Below the pieces are notes generated by a model, which was not told the DNA's origin, did not search any database, and saw only the letters and a list, made by a program, of their open reading frames with translations. Of a stretch of DNA of 64,000 nt, positions 28,067-36,979 are shown one piece after another; within the stretch, counting starts at the first letter, position 1, and each line of letters opens with the position of its first letter. A program made the position numbers and the translations under genes. Origin of the DNA: Methanosphaera stadtmanae (lineage in GTDB: Archaea; Methanobacteriota; Methanobacteria; Methanobacteriales; Methanobacteriaceae); assembly GCA_015062805.1 (NCBI GenBank), contig SUTQ01000002.1:62001-126000 (forward strand), written 5' to 3'.

Positions 28067-29068
28067 TTAAAATTTAAATTCTGCACTTTTTTGAATATTT
28101 TCCCAGTTTTCAACGAACCAATTATGTGTATTTTCTAACCCTTTTTCAAATTCAACAGTTGGTTTATATTTTAATATTCTTTTTGCTTTATCGATAGATG
28201 ATAAAAGTTTGTTTTTAGCATCCCAGTTTCGCCTTTCTTTAAATTCTATTCCTGCTTCATTACCACACAGTTCATTAACTTTATTTGCCATATCTATAAC
28301 TTGATGGTCTTTACCAGAACCTAAGTTTATGGATTCACCTATAGCTTCGTCTATTACACCCATTTTAGTTAAACCTTGAATAATATCATTAACATAGGTC
28401 CAATCTCTGGTTTCTGTTCCATTACCAGTAATAGGCAATGCTTGTCCATTCATTGCCCAATACATGAAATTTGGAATAACATTTCTGTATTTTCCAGGAA
28501 CTTCTCCCGGACCAAATACATTGAAGAATCGAGCATTAACAATAGGTAAATCGTACAAATTATGATAGTAATTAGTGTATAACTCACCAAGTAATTTTGT
28601 AACTTGATATGGTGTATGTAAACTTATACTTATATCATGTTCTTCAAATGGCATTTTAGAGTCTAAACCATATACTCCACAACCACTACTGGAGTATACA
28701 AAGCGTTTTACTCCGGTTAGTTGAGCATATTCAAGAACTTTTAATATACCCAATCCATTTACTTTTAAATCTTTTTCAGGTTTATCTACAGAATTTTGAT
28801 TTGCAAAATGAGCTGCTAAATGGAATACATAATCTGGTTTTTCTTTAAAAACCCATTTTAAAACCTGATCATCACAGATATCTCCTTGAATAAATTCTAT
28901 GCAATCTGCTTTTGGTATATTCCATTCATAAGCTGATGATAAATCATCTAAAATTATTATTTTTTTAGGATTAAATTCAGCTAGTTTTTTCGTTAAATTG
29001 CTACCTACACAACCTGCTCCACCAGTTACAAGAATAGTTTCCCCTTCATAAGCACTTTCAATATCCAC
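28067..29068 (-). CDS. NAD-dependent nucleotide-sugar epimerase/dehydratase (SDR)
   Basis: Extended short-chain dehydrogenase of 333 residues that modifies a nucleotide sugar. It has the NAD-binding GGAGCVGS at residues 16-23, a DD pair after strand 2, the SSSGCGVYG region, and the catalytic Tyr154 and Lys158 of YQVTK. The C-terminal substrate part has NARFFNVFGPGEVPGKYRNVIP and RDWTYVND. The start is GTG 29068 with GGAG upstream. UDP-glucose 4-epimerase-like or dTDP-glucose dehydratase-like activity is possible; sequence alone does not decide. It probably makes a donor for the adjacent GT4 enzymes. Confidence 0.85.
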   Translation of the reverse strand: MDIESAYEGETILVTGGAGCVGSNLTKKLAEFNPKKIIILDDLSSAYEWNIPKADCIEFIQGDICDDQVLKWVFKEKPDYVFHLAAHFANQNSVDKPEKDLKVNGLGILKVLEYAQLTGVKRFVYSSSGCGVYGLDSKMPFEEHDISISLHTPYQVTKLLGELYTNYYHNLYDLPIVNARFFNVFGPGEVPGKYRNVIPNFMYWAMNGQALPITGNGTETRDWTYVNDIIQGLTKMGVIDEAIGESINLGSGKDHQVIDMANKVNELCGNEAGIEFKERRNWDAKNKLLSSIDKAKRILKYKPTVEFEKGLENTHNWFVENWENIQKSAEFKF

Positions 29069-29227
29069 ACTAAAAACTCCTTAAATTTCCATTAAATAAT
29101 TTACAAAAACATCTCTTATTAATAGTTATATATCTAATTTGTTTTATTTAAATTTTAAATTGCTTTATTTTAACTGAGATTTGACGTTAATGATAAAATC
29201 TTATTTTTAAAAAATGAAGTTAATAAA

Positions 29228-30244
29228 TTACATAAAATTATCATTTATATTTTTTAGTAATACAATTATTTCTTCAAATCCTTTATCAATCTCTTTCTTG
29301 TCATTATCATATTGACTTTTTACAAAAGGTACTGTGTTATGATCTAAAGCAATATGAGGGATGTGCATGTATTCAGGACCATAAATTAACGGAAGATACT
29401 CTTCAGGATTATTCGGACAATTAAATTCATAACCTTCAAAAGTAATGGTTTTTAAAGGAAATACATATTCTGTTTTATATATTCTATTGTGAATATTGTT
29501 ATGTAAACCATCGATTGCATCAGATAGATGAGCTGTTTTTTCTTTAGTAAAATGCATTTTCGAGTTTTGTATTTCCAATCCCTCTTCAAAAGTCCAATAA
29601 CCACTTTCAATTTTTTCTCTTAATTCAGCCTGTAATTTTGTCTGTGTTTCGTTTCGTCCTTCAGTTAAACCTTCATCGTTAATGTAATCCTTTGGGAAGA
29701 CATCGAAATGGACAAAAGGTTTTTTTAATGCACATTGGAAGAATAATATGAAAGTACCATTATTAAGTATATCTAATTCATTACAATCATTTGGAAAGTT
29801 ATGGTGGGGTTTTGTAAGTTTTGATATGATTATGTTATCTTTTAAAGCATCAATTTTTTTTATTTCTTTAGGAAATACTTCTACAAATTTTTCATAATCT
29901 TCTCGAAGCATTGAAATATCCATATCATCATCCCAAGGAACAAATCCTCCATGGCGCACTGCACCAAGTAAACTGCCATAATCAAGCCAATATTTAATAT
30001 TATGTTTTTTACAGATATTATCAAATAGTCTAAGTAGTTCAAGGGATAGTAATTGAATTTGGCGCATGACACCTGTTGCTTTAATGTCACAACTACTAAA
30101 AATTAAATCTAACATTTGGTAATGTGATTCTAATTCTCTTAATTTATTGTTATTATTAAATCTTTGAACTAATTCTATTATCTTTGGATGATTTTTAATT
30201 CTTTGTGGTAATATTTGATATATTTTTGATAAAATAAAAACCAT
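29228..30244 (-). CDS. LicD-family phosphotransferase
   Basis: A 338-residue LicD/fukutin-type protein. The family core is KHNIKYWLDYGSLLGAVRHGG followed by the metal-binding WDDDMDI at residues 104-110. LicD proteins transfer phosphocholine or related phospho-groups from a CDP-donor to surface glycans. The N-terminal ~60 residues are basic and helical, and the C-terminal part (CPNNPEEYLPLIYGPEYM) is the usual LicD ending. AGGAG at 30256-30252 fixes the start. It is the first gene of the leftward operon after a 305-bp regulatory gap. No choline kinase or CTP:phosphocholine cytidylyltransferase is visible in the window, so the transferred group is unknown. Confidence 0.85.
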   Translation of the reverse strand: MVFILSKIYQILPQRIKNHPKIIELVQRFNNNNKLRELESHYQMLDLIFSSCDIKATGVMRQIQLLSLELLRLFDNICKKHNIKYWLDYGSLLGAVRHGGFVPWDDDMDISMLREDYEKFVEVFPKEIKKIDALKDNIIISKLTKPHHNFPNDCNELDILNNGTFILFFQCALKKPFVHFDVFPKDYINDEGLTEGRNETQTKLQAELREKIESGYWTFEEGLEIQNSKMHFTKEKTAHLSDAIDGLHNNIHNRIYKTEYVFPLKTITFEGYEFNCPNNPEEYLPLIYGPEYMHIPHIALDHNTVPFVKSQYDNDKKEIDKGFEEIIVLLKNINDNFM

Positions 30245-30341
30245 TTTTTAACTCCTAGAAAAATGTATTGATGACATTGTTTTTAATCAATTATTTTTAA
30301 AACATTAAGATTAATAACTATTTAATAATATTCTTTTAAAA

Positions 30342-30350
30342 ATATTTATA
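30342..30350 (-). promoter_or_regulatory. Putative TATA box of the LicD-led operon
   Basis: Read on the minus strand the sequence GCATATAAATATTTTT contains ATATAAATA, a good archaeal box A. A start site about 25 nt downstream (near 30321) would leave a ~75-nt leader ending in AGGAG and the LicD ATG. Confidence 0.5.
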
Positions 30351-30366
30351 TGCTACTTGAAAGAGT

Positions 30367-30392
30367 TATTACTATATTATACTATAGTAATA
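30367..30392. promoter_or_regulatory. Perfect 10-bp inverted repeat, possible operator
   Basis: TATTACTATA (30367-30376) and TATAGTAATA (30383-30392) are exact reverse complements with a 6-bp spacer. The repeat lies about 17 bp upstream of the leftward TATA box and between divergent genes, one of which encodes an HTH regulator. Its site and symmetry suit binding by a dimeric protein, but AT-rich sequence makes chance repeats more likely. Confidence 0.45.
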
Positions 30393-30517
30393 TCAAATGA
30401 ATGAACAGTTATGTAATCATATTACTTTGTTCTTATGATTTTTTTTAAAATATTGTTTAGTAAAATTCCATTTTTTTATTTTTATTCAAGGATTAACACC
30501 TTATTTATAGAAAAAGA

Positions 30518-30525
30518 TTTATATT
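30518..30525 (+). promoter_or_regulatory. Putative TATA box of the HTH-V4R gene (leaderless transcript)
   Basis: TTTATATT lies 24 nt before ATG 30549, at the usual distance between box A and the transcription start. No ribosome site precedes the ATG. Both facts fit a leaderless mRNA. Confidence 0.5.
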
Positions 30526-30548
30526 TCAATTAAAACATAGAAAATACT

Positions 30549-31304
30549 ATGATGCCTATAAACAATTTCAATAATACTAAAATTAAGATTTTTTCAACTA
30601 ATAAGGGGATTAAAATAGTAGATAGTCCTATAAAAATACAAATTTTAAACATGTTAGATGGTCAAGTTAGTGAAGCGGATATAGTGAATAAAACTGGAAA
30701 ATCTAAATCTACTATTTCAGTACATTTGAAGAATCTTATAGATGAAGGCATAATTAGTTTTAAATCTCATCCAATGGATAGAAGAAGTAAACTTTTTTAT
30801 ATTTTAGCAGATTATATCGGAGAGATTTATCCAGATAAAATTATATATAAATCCCCTGATATAGAATCAGACATAAATAATCAAGAACAATTATACAATG
30901 AATTGTTTAGGCAATATAAATCAATTCTATTAGTTCATGGACTTCAATTAGAGCCTTTGGAAGTTGAAACCGGAAAAAAAATTGGAAAAGAGATATACTT
31001 ATCTTTTGAATTTGAAACTTTTGATGAACTTCTTAATTTAATCATTGAGAAATTTGAGGAATTGAGTTTAGGTCATATTAAAATAAGCAGTGATAAACCA
31101 TTGATTCTAAAAAATAATAATTGTCATGAATGTAAAAATTTACAGTACAATATGCCAATGTGTAATATCACTAAGGGAATATTGAAAGGAATCTTTGAAG
31201 AATATTATGAAAAAACAGTATTTGTTGAAGAAGTTGAATGTACCTCAAAATATGATGATTGTTGTACTTTCATAATCGAAACTGCAGATATTAATAATTC
31301 TTAA
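30549..31304 (+). CDS. HTH transcription regulator with C-terminal V4R domain
   Basis: A 251-residue protein with an ArsR-like winged helix at the N-terminus (residues ~20-95: IQILNMLDGQVSEADIVNKTGKSKSTISVHLKNLIDEGII) and a C-terminal V4R domain. The V4R domain carries the expected cysteines: CHECKNLQYNMPMC and later ECTSKYDDCC, likely binding a metal, cluster or small ligand. V4R domains are sensor modules in archaeal regulators. The start has no ribosome site and fits a leaderless transcript. The gene is divergent from the LicD operon and convergent with the GT2 gene at 31291, whose end it overlaps by 14 nt. Regulation of the glycan locus is an inference from position. Confidence 0.85.
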   Translation: MMPINNFNNTKIKIFSTNKGIKIVDSPIKIQILNMLDGQVSEADIVNKTGKSKSTISVHLKNLIDEGIISFKSHPMDRRSKLFYILADYIGEIYPDKIIYKSPDIESDINNQEQLYNELFRQYKSILLVHGLQLEPLEVETGKKIGKEIYLSFEFETFDELLNLIIEKFEELSLGHIKISSDKPLILKNNNCHECKNLQYNMPMCNITKGILKGIFEEYYEKTVFVEEVECTSKYDDCCTFIIETADINNS

Positions 31305-31995
31305 ACTTTTTAACATATTTTTGTATGGAGACAGGTATAAAAGTAAACCAATCACCCATGCATGTACGAATTAAACCCCTTTTAAAATATTTTTTTTGTA
31401 ATTTTGGTAGTGTAGTATAATAAGATTCACTCATTGAAGCCCCTTTAGATCTATGTTCTAATGTTGTTGGAATGATATAAGCTTTAAAACCTTGATTTTT
31501 CATATTATAAACGTAATCTACAGCATACAAATGCCAATCATCGCATGTTTCTTCGTTTAAGTTATATTTATTATATATTTCTCTTGGTATGATGAATAAA
31601 CATTCATCCAAAGTACTTGCATTTTCTGCTTTAGTTATTTTAAAAGGAGAAACATCCACTGGATTTAAACCTTGTTTGATATTGCTTCTAACAAGACTGT
31701 CCACGGTTTTTCCAGCAACACCAACAATACCTATATTGTTTAGATTATTAAGTTGAACTGTCGTATTTTTAATCCAATTTTCATCAGAAAAATAAATATC
31801 TTGATGAGCAAAAACAAAATACTCACCATGTGCTTGTTTAGCACCAAAATTTAAAGCAGAAGCCGCACTTTTAAATCTATTTTTTTGATTGTCTACTAAA
31901 ATTAATTCATATTTCTCAGTCTGTTTATTTAAACTTTTAAGAAGATATTCATTAAGAATCTCCTTATTGTTATAAACACATATTATGCTCATCAT
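31291..31995 (-). CDS. GT2-type glycosyltransferase
   Basis: A short (235-residue) family 2 GT-A transferase. It begins MMSIICVYNNKEILNEYLLKSL, has LILVDNQKN, and the nucleotide-sugar region FVFAHQDIYFSDENW in place of a canonical DxD. The later CDDWHLYAVDYVYNMKNQG and HRSKGASMSESYY resemble the catalytic base and C-terminus. ATG 31995, or 31992 just after it, follows TGTGATA; upstream in-frame codons overlap the flippase gene. It ends an operon that runs left from 37408. The acceptor and donor are unknown. Confidence 0.8.
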   Translation of the reverse strand: MMSIICVYNNKEILNEYLLKSLNKQTEKYELILVDNQKNRFKSAASALNFGAKQAHGEYFVFAHQDIYFSDENWIKNTTVQLNNLNNIGIVGVAGKTVDSLVRSNIKQGLNPVDVSPFKITKAENASTLDECLFIIPREIYNKYNLNEETCDDWHLYAVDYVYNMKNQGFKAYIIPTTLEHRSKGASMSESYYTTLPKLQKKYFKRGLIRTCMGDWFTFIPVSIQKYVKKFKNY

Positions 31996-31999
31996 TTTA

Positions 32000-33445
32000 T
32001 CACAATCTAAGTTTTTCAATAATTTTTTGGGGTAACAATTGTTTAATAATGTTTAAGTCATCATCATCAAAGGTTTTTATTGCAAAAATGCTGATAAAGT
32101 AAACAATCATTCCAAGCAGTACACTTGTAAATAATTCTAAGTTAATGAAATAAATTAAAACTCCCATGATTACACTTGCTATAAATGGTTTAAGCAATAT
32201 CTCTTTCAGTGGAACTTGGTATCCATATCTATGCATAATGTACATATAGAATACAACCATACTTATTTCGTTTAAAACAGTAATCATTGCTGCTCCAATT
32301 CCACTAAATAAGTTTATTAACACATAATTTCCTATAGTACTAAAGAGAAGACATATGAACGTAGCTTTAATAGTTTCATGTTGTTTATTTATTGAAGCGA
32401 TACTTGTTCCTAAAATATAACTAAGAAATATTGCAGGTAATGCCCATATAATCAATTTAAGTATGGGAATTGTATTTACATATTCCGCCCCATAGATAAA
32501 CATTATAATTTTTTCAGATAGTACCAACGTACCCATTGAAATTGGCATACTAATTATCGTAAGATATTTCAAGGATTTTTTGTAGGAATATGATAACATG
32601 TCCTTACTATCAACATAAAACTTTGCAAATATTGGCAATACTGCTGTTGAGAATACAGTTGGAATAAATATTAAAGCTTGCATTAAATTAAATGCTGCAG
32701 TATATTCTCCAACAACAGCACTTGTTGTTAACATATTTAAAAGTATAGTATTCATTTTAAAAGATATTAAAGCAAAAATGCTGGTTATAGCTAATGGATA
32801 TGCATTACTAATCAGATATTTCCAAAATTTAAAATCAAATTGGAAGTGAATCAAACCATAATTTCTTGTACACATTGCAAAATTGTATAATAATACAATA
32901 ATTGAAGCTATAACATATACTAATGAAACTACAATAACGGACTGTTTAGTAAAGACGCAGATTAATATACCTGCAAACAATGTTACTGCATTTATTATCT
33001 CGGAAATGGACTGATATTCCATTTGTTCATATGCTCTAAACAATGAAGAAAATATTCCACTAAATGCATTGATGATAACAGAGGAACCAATAAGATAAAC
33101 TACGTACCTTGTAATATTATCAAAAGTGCCTACATTCACAAAAATTACCAATGCAGCCATTGTAATTAGGGATAATATAAGTTTAATACTGCCGTGGTTT
33201 CCTAAATATTTGGAAGTTCTGCTCTTGTCTCTAGCAACTTCACGTATAGTTAATGTTGATAGACCTAAATCAGTACCTATGGCGAATAATCCTGATATTG
33301 CCGTGGCAAATGAGATTATACCAAAATTTGTTGTTCCAAGGTATCTTGCAGAGTATAACGTATAAAAAAATGCAAGAACATAACTTATCAGTTGTGATAA
33401 AAATAATACACTTGTATTTTTCACAAGAGTTCTAACAGTACTCAT
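32000..33445 (-). CDS. Wzx-type oligosaccharide flippase
   Basis: Polysaccharide-biosynthesis membrane protein of the MATE/MOP superfamily with 481 residues and about 12-14 membrane segments. The N-terminus LVKNTSVLFLSQLISYVLAFFYTLYSARYLGTTNFGIISFA is the diagnostic RfbX/Wzx start, followed by IREVARDKSRTSKYLG. Such proteins move undecaprenyl/dolichyl-linked glycans across the membrane. It is one of two flippase genes in the locus, separated by glf. GTGAAATT precedes the ATG. Confidence 0.93.
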   Translation of the reverse strand: MSTVRTLVKNTSVLFLSQLISYVLAFFYTLYSARYLGTTNFGIISFATAISGLFAIGTDLGLSTLTIREVARDKSRTSKYLGNHGSIKLILSLITMAALVIFVNVGTFDNITRYVVYLIGSSVIINAFSGIFSSLFRAYEQMEYQSISEIINAVTLFAGILICVFTKQSVIVVSLVYVIASIIVLLYNFAMCTRNYGLIHFQFDFKFWKYLISNAYPLAITSIFALISFKMNTILLNMLTTSAVVGEYTAAFNLMQALIFIPTVFSTAVLPIFAKFYVDSKDMLSYSYKKSLKYLTIISMPISMGTLVLSEKIIMFIYGAEYVNTIPILKLIIWALPAIFLSYILGTSIASINKQHETIKATFICLLFSTIGNYVLINLFSGIGAAMITVLNEISMVVFYMYIMHRYGYQVPLKEILLKPFIASVIMGVLIYFINLELFTSVLLGMIVYFISIFAIKTFDDDDLNIIKQLLPQKIIEKLRL

Positions 33446-33473
33446 AATTTCACTCTACTATTTAATATTCTGT

Positions 33474-34649
33474 TTAAAGTCCTGTAAACTTTTCACTAAT
33501 TAAGTTTAGAACTTTTTCAACAACTTCATCCATTTGTAATATTTTATATTCAGTTAATCTTCCTATAAATGTGACATTATCATATTCTTGAGATATTTCT
33601 TTATATTTTCTGTAAATTTTATAATTTTTTTCTAAAGGTATAGGATAGTAAGGAATGTTCCCTTCTTTAGAATTTTCATCGTATTTAACTGGATATTCGA
33701 ACTGTATTACAGTTGAATTTAGATATTCTCCAGAAAAATATTTATAATCGATTATTCTAGAAAAATGATATTCAGTTGGATAATAAGTAACTGCAATATC
33801 TTGAAAAGTTTCGTTTTCAATAACTTCATTTATTAATACTGAAGATCTATATGGTAGTTTACCAAATTTATAATTAAAAAATTCATCTATCATTCCAGTA
33901 AATATCATATGGCCCTTGAATTCTTCATCTTCATAAAATATTTTTTTGTTTTCATGGTCTATTTTAATAATATCATGATAATCTTTATTTAACATTACTG
34001 TAATATTGTGATTAGATAACATATTATTGAACATATTGCTGTAACCATTTTGTGGAATTACTTGATAAACATTTTTATAATATCGACAGTCATATGAAGT
34101 TCTAAAAGGTAATAAGAAATCTATTAGTTCTAAAAGTTCTTCATTACTAATGTTATATACTTTTTTTAAATGTTTTGAAAATAGTTGGTATATGGCATCA
34201 CCCAATTTTTTTATATATTTGTTTTCTGATTCCATTAATTCTTTAATTGGGATTTGACTTTTAATACCATAATGTTCCAACAAAGCAACTTTGATTTCTT
34301 CAGCATATTCTGGTAATATTTTATCGATACTGATTAGGTTAAACGGAACAGGAATTAATGTATCTTTATCTTTAAATAATAATTTATGGCTATGGTTATT
34401 CCACATTGTGAACAAGGACAGATAATTGTAAACTATGGTATTATCGGTATGAAAAACATGTGGTCCATATTTATGTATTCTTGTCCCATTTTCATTAACA
34501 TAATCAAAGCAATTACCTCCAACATGATTTCTTTTCTCAATTATCAAGACCTTTTTATTCATTATATTGGCCAGTTCCTCAGCAGCGGTTATTCCTGCAA
34601 GTCCGGCTCCCACAATTATATAGTCAAACGGCAATCTATTGTCCTCCAT
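33474..34649 (-). CDS. glf: UDP-galactopyranose mutase
   Basis: Flavoenzyme that interconverts UDP-galactopyranose and UDP-galactofuranose, giving the donor for galactofuranose in surface glycans. It has the FAD-binding VGAGLAG at residues 13-19, RNHVGGNCFDY, GPHVFHTDN and the RIIDYKYFSGEY region that includes family-conserved residues near the flavin and substrate. Length (391) is normal. Its ATG follows the stop of the second flippase directly, so the two are translationally linked and the ribosome site lies inside the flippase end (AGAAG). Galf in this organism's surface glycan follows by inference. Confidence 0.95.
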   Translation of the reverse strand: MEDNRLPFDYIIVGAGLAGITAAEELANIMNKKVLIIEKRNHVGGNCFDYVNENGTRIHKYGPHVFHTDNTIVYNYLSLFTMWNNHSHKLLFKDKDTLIPVPFNLISIDKILPEYAEEIKVALLEHYGIKSQIPIKELMESENKYIKKLGDAIYQLFSKHLKKVYNISNEELLELIDFLLPFRTSYDCRYYKNVYQVIPQNGYSNMFNNMLSNHNITVMLNKDYHDIIKIDHENKKIFYEDEEFKGHMIFTGMIDEFFNYKFGKLPYRSSVLINEVIENETFQDIAVTYYPTEYHFSRIIDYKYFSGEYLNSTVIQFEYPVKYDENSKEGNIPYYPIPLEKNYKIYRKYKEISQEYDNVTFIGRLTEYKILQMDEVVEKVLNLISEKFTGL

Positions 34650-35948
34650 TTATTCTTCTGCAGGTAATTGGCCTACGATTTTTATTCCTTTTCTTTGTAA
34701 AAATGTTAACATGGCTAGAGTAATGAATGTTTCAGTAATTGTAAAGGCTATGGCTATACCAATTTCTTTAAATAAGCTAATAAGTATTATTCCAAGAATT
34801 ATGTCAATAATTCCACCCATTAACACGATTTTGGTAAAATCTTTTTTATAATTGAAAGTAAGCATAGTTTGTATACCAAATATATTACTTAATGATACCA
34901 TGAATGGAATGATTGATAATATTCTAAGGACAGTAATAGAACTTACGTATTCTGGTCCGAATAAAATGTTAATAACAGGTTCTGCAAATACAAATACTCC
35001 TATTGAAAATATCATTCCTAATATTGCTGCTAATTTAGTTAATTTTCTTATCATAAGTATATTTGAATTTTTATCTTTGTTATTAACAGTTCTACTTATA
35101 TATGGATATAATGCTTGTGATATTGGGTTAAATAATCCATTCACTGCATTAATTATTTTTTCAGCAATGCTGTAGTATCCAACTAATGTGTTGTTTGTCA
35201 GTAATCCTAATAAAAATGTATTTGTAGTTGTATACATGTTAATGGCTATCGTTGATAAGAAAACATGCCATCCTTCTTTCAAATGGTATTTTATATTTTC
35301 AAGACTGGGTTTTGTTAAATCGATATCGAATCTAGTTAAAGAAATGTATATTCCAAGAATACCTACAATGAGATAACCAAATGAGTTAATGACTGGAACT
35401 AATAAATAATCTGAAGATTGATGAATAAATACAAATATAAACACCGTGAAAAGTATTTTTCCTATAATATTTAGTATACTTGTATATTTCATGTATTCCA
35501 TACCTTGGAATAACCAGGTAGGAAATAGAACATTACCTATTACGATTCCAAATGTTAAAAGGTATACTTCTGCATCGTTATTAAATTTTGGTACTAATGA
35601 AACTATCGCTAATAATACTAAAAAGCTAAAAGCCGTTAGCATTATTTTTATAAACATTACCGTATTGAATATTTCGGATACTTTTCTCTTATCTTCTCTA
35701 ACAATTGCTAATTCACGTGTTGCTGAAAGATTAAATCCATAATCCGTAAACATTTGGAAATATGTAATTAGTGAAATTGCATATTGCGTTAATCCAAATT
35801 TATCTGGACCTAGTACATAAGTTAAGTAGGGTAATGTAATCAATGGTAATATGTAACTAGCAAATTGTAATCCAGTTAATGACGCTATGTTTTCAAGAAT
35901 TTTTTTATATTCAGCTTTATTTAATAATTTTTTAATAATCGAAAACAT
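34650..35948 (-). CDS. Wzx-type oligosaccharide flippase (second copy)
   Basis: MOP-superfamily membrane protein of 432 residues with about 12 membrane segments. The N-terminus LENIASLTGLQFASYILPLITLPYLTYVLGPDKFGLTQYA matches Wzx/RfbX proteins; FTDYGFNLSATRELAIVREDKRKVSEIF is also typical. It is clearly different in sequence from the flippase at 32000, so the locus may build two glycans or one flippase may act on a modified unit. GTGATAAT precedes the ATG. The stop abuts the glf start. Confidence 0.92.
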   Translation of the reverse strand: MFSIIKKLLNKAEYKKILENIASLTGLQFASYILPLITLPYLTYVLGPDKFGLTQYAISLITYFQMFTDYGFNLSATRELAIVREDKRKVSEIFNTVMFIKIMLTAFSFLVLLAIVSLVPKFNNDAEVYLLTFGIVIGNVLFPTWLFQGMEYMKYTSILNIIGKILFTVFIFVFIHQSSDYLLVPVINSFGYLIVGILGIYISLTRFDIDLTKPSLENIKYHLKEGWHVFLSTIAINMYTTTNTFLLGLLTNNTLVGYYSIAEKIINAVNGLFNPISQALYPYISRTVNNKDKNSNILMIRKLTKLAAILGMIFSIGVFVFAEPVINILFGPEYVSSITVLRILSIIPFMVSLSNIFGIQTMLTFNYKKDFTKIVLMGGIIDIILGIILISLFKEIGIAIAFTITETFITLAMLTFLQRKGIKIVGQLPAEE

Positions 35949-35982
35949 ATTATCACGTAATTAAATAAAAAAAGTTATGAAA

Positions 35983-36927
35983 TTAAGAATTAAATTCTTT
36001 TTCATAGAAATCTATAGTTTCTTTAAGTTCTTTATTGAAATCATGTTCATTTACATAACCAAAAGCTTCTTCAGCTTTACTAATATCTGCAACGGAATTT
36101 TTGATATCTCCATCTCGAACAGGTTCATATTTGGGATTAAAGTCATAACCCATCAATTCGCATATTTTTTCTAACAATTCTTTAATATTTATGGTACTGC
36201 CATGTGCAATGTTATAAACTCCAGTAACATCACTTTTAGCTACTTGGATGTTTGCTTCAGCAATATTTTTTACAAAAACAAAATCTCTAGTTTGAGTTCC
36301 ATCTCCGTAAATTATAGGCCGTTCTCCTTTAAGTAAAGTTGTAATAAATTTAGGTATAACTCCACTATATGCCGAATCAACACTTTGTCTTGGGCCAAAT
36401 ACGTTGAAATATCTTAAACAGGCTGTTGGTAGGTTATATGTTTTTGTAAATGTGTAAGAGTATAATTCCATAGTTGCCTTACTAACAGCATAAGGTGAAA
36501 GAGGTTTCAATGGTAGTTTTTCATTATTAGGTAATACTTTAGTTTCACCATAAACAGCGGCTGATGAAGCACATACAACTTTTTTAATATTGTTTTCACA
36601 TGCTGCTTTAAAGATATTGAATGATCCTTCAATATTAATTTTATTTGTTTTATTAGGTTTTTGAACACTTTCAGGTACACTAACTAACGCTGCTTCGTGA
36701 AATACAAAATCATGATTTTCAAAGATTTGTTTTAAATTTATTTCTGTAATGTCTCCACAAATAAGTTCTATTCTGTCATGATCTAAATCTTTAAGGTTTT
36801 CTATCTTTCCTGTTGACATATTGTCTATTAATGTAACTTTAGATACTCCTTTGTTGAGTAATGCTTCTGTAATATGCGAACCAATAAATCCAGCTCCACC
36901 TGTTACTATACATTTTTTGTTTTCCAT
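35983..36927 (-). CDS. UDP-sugar 4-epimerase-like SDR
   Basis: Extended SDR of 314 residues. NAD-binding GGAGFIGS at residues 10-17, a Tyr146/Lys150 pair in SPYAVSK, LRYFNVFGPRQ and YGDGTQTRDFVFVKN are those of archaeal UDP-glucose (or UDP-GlcNAc) 4-epimerases. ATG 36927 lies after GAGGAATA; the longer form from 36963 begins at a non-ATG codon and lacks a ribosome site. A UDP-galactose product would feed glf, which lies 1.3 kb downstream in the same operon; this link is inferred. Confidence 0.88.
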   Translation of the reverse strand: MENKKCIVTGGAGFIGSHITEALLNKGVSKVTLIDNMSTGKIENLKDLDHDRIELICGDITEINLKQIFENHDFVFHEAALVSVPESVQKPNKTNKINIEGSFNIFKAACENNIKKVVCASSAAVYGETKVLPNNEKLPLKPLSPYAVSKATMELYSYTFTKTYNLPTACLRYFNVFGPRQSVDSAYSGVIPKFITTLLKGERPIIYGDGTQTRDFVFVKNIAEANIQVAKSDVTGVYNIAHGSTINIKELLEKICELMGYDFNPKYEPVRDGDIKNSVADISKAEEAFGYVNEHDFNKELKETIDFYEKEFNS

Positions 36928-36979
36928 TTTATTCCTCATTAATTCTGTATTAAAAATTGTCATTTTGGATAAGAAATGA

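Larger units (their letters stand above)
30245..30548. other. Divergent intergenic region between LicD and the HTH-V4R regulator
   Basis: No gene is visible in this 304-bp stretch. It holds a leftward TATA box (30342-30350), a perfect inverted repeat (30367-30392), T runs and a rightward TATA box (30518-30525). It probably contains both promoters and a regulator site. Confidence 0.6.
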
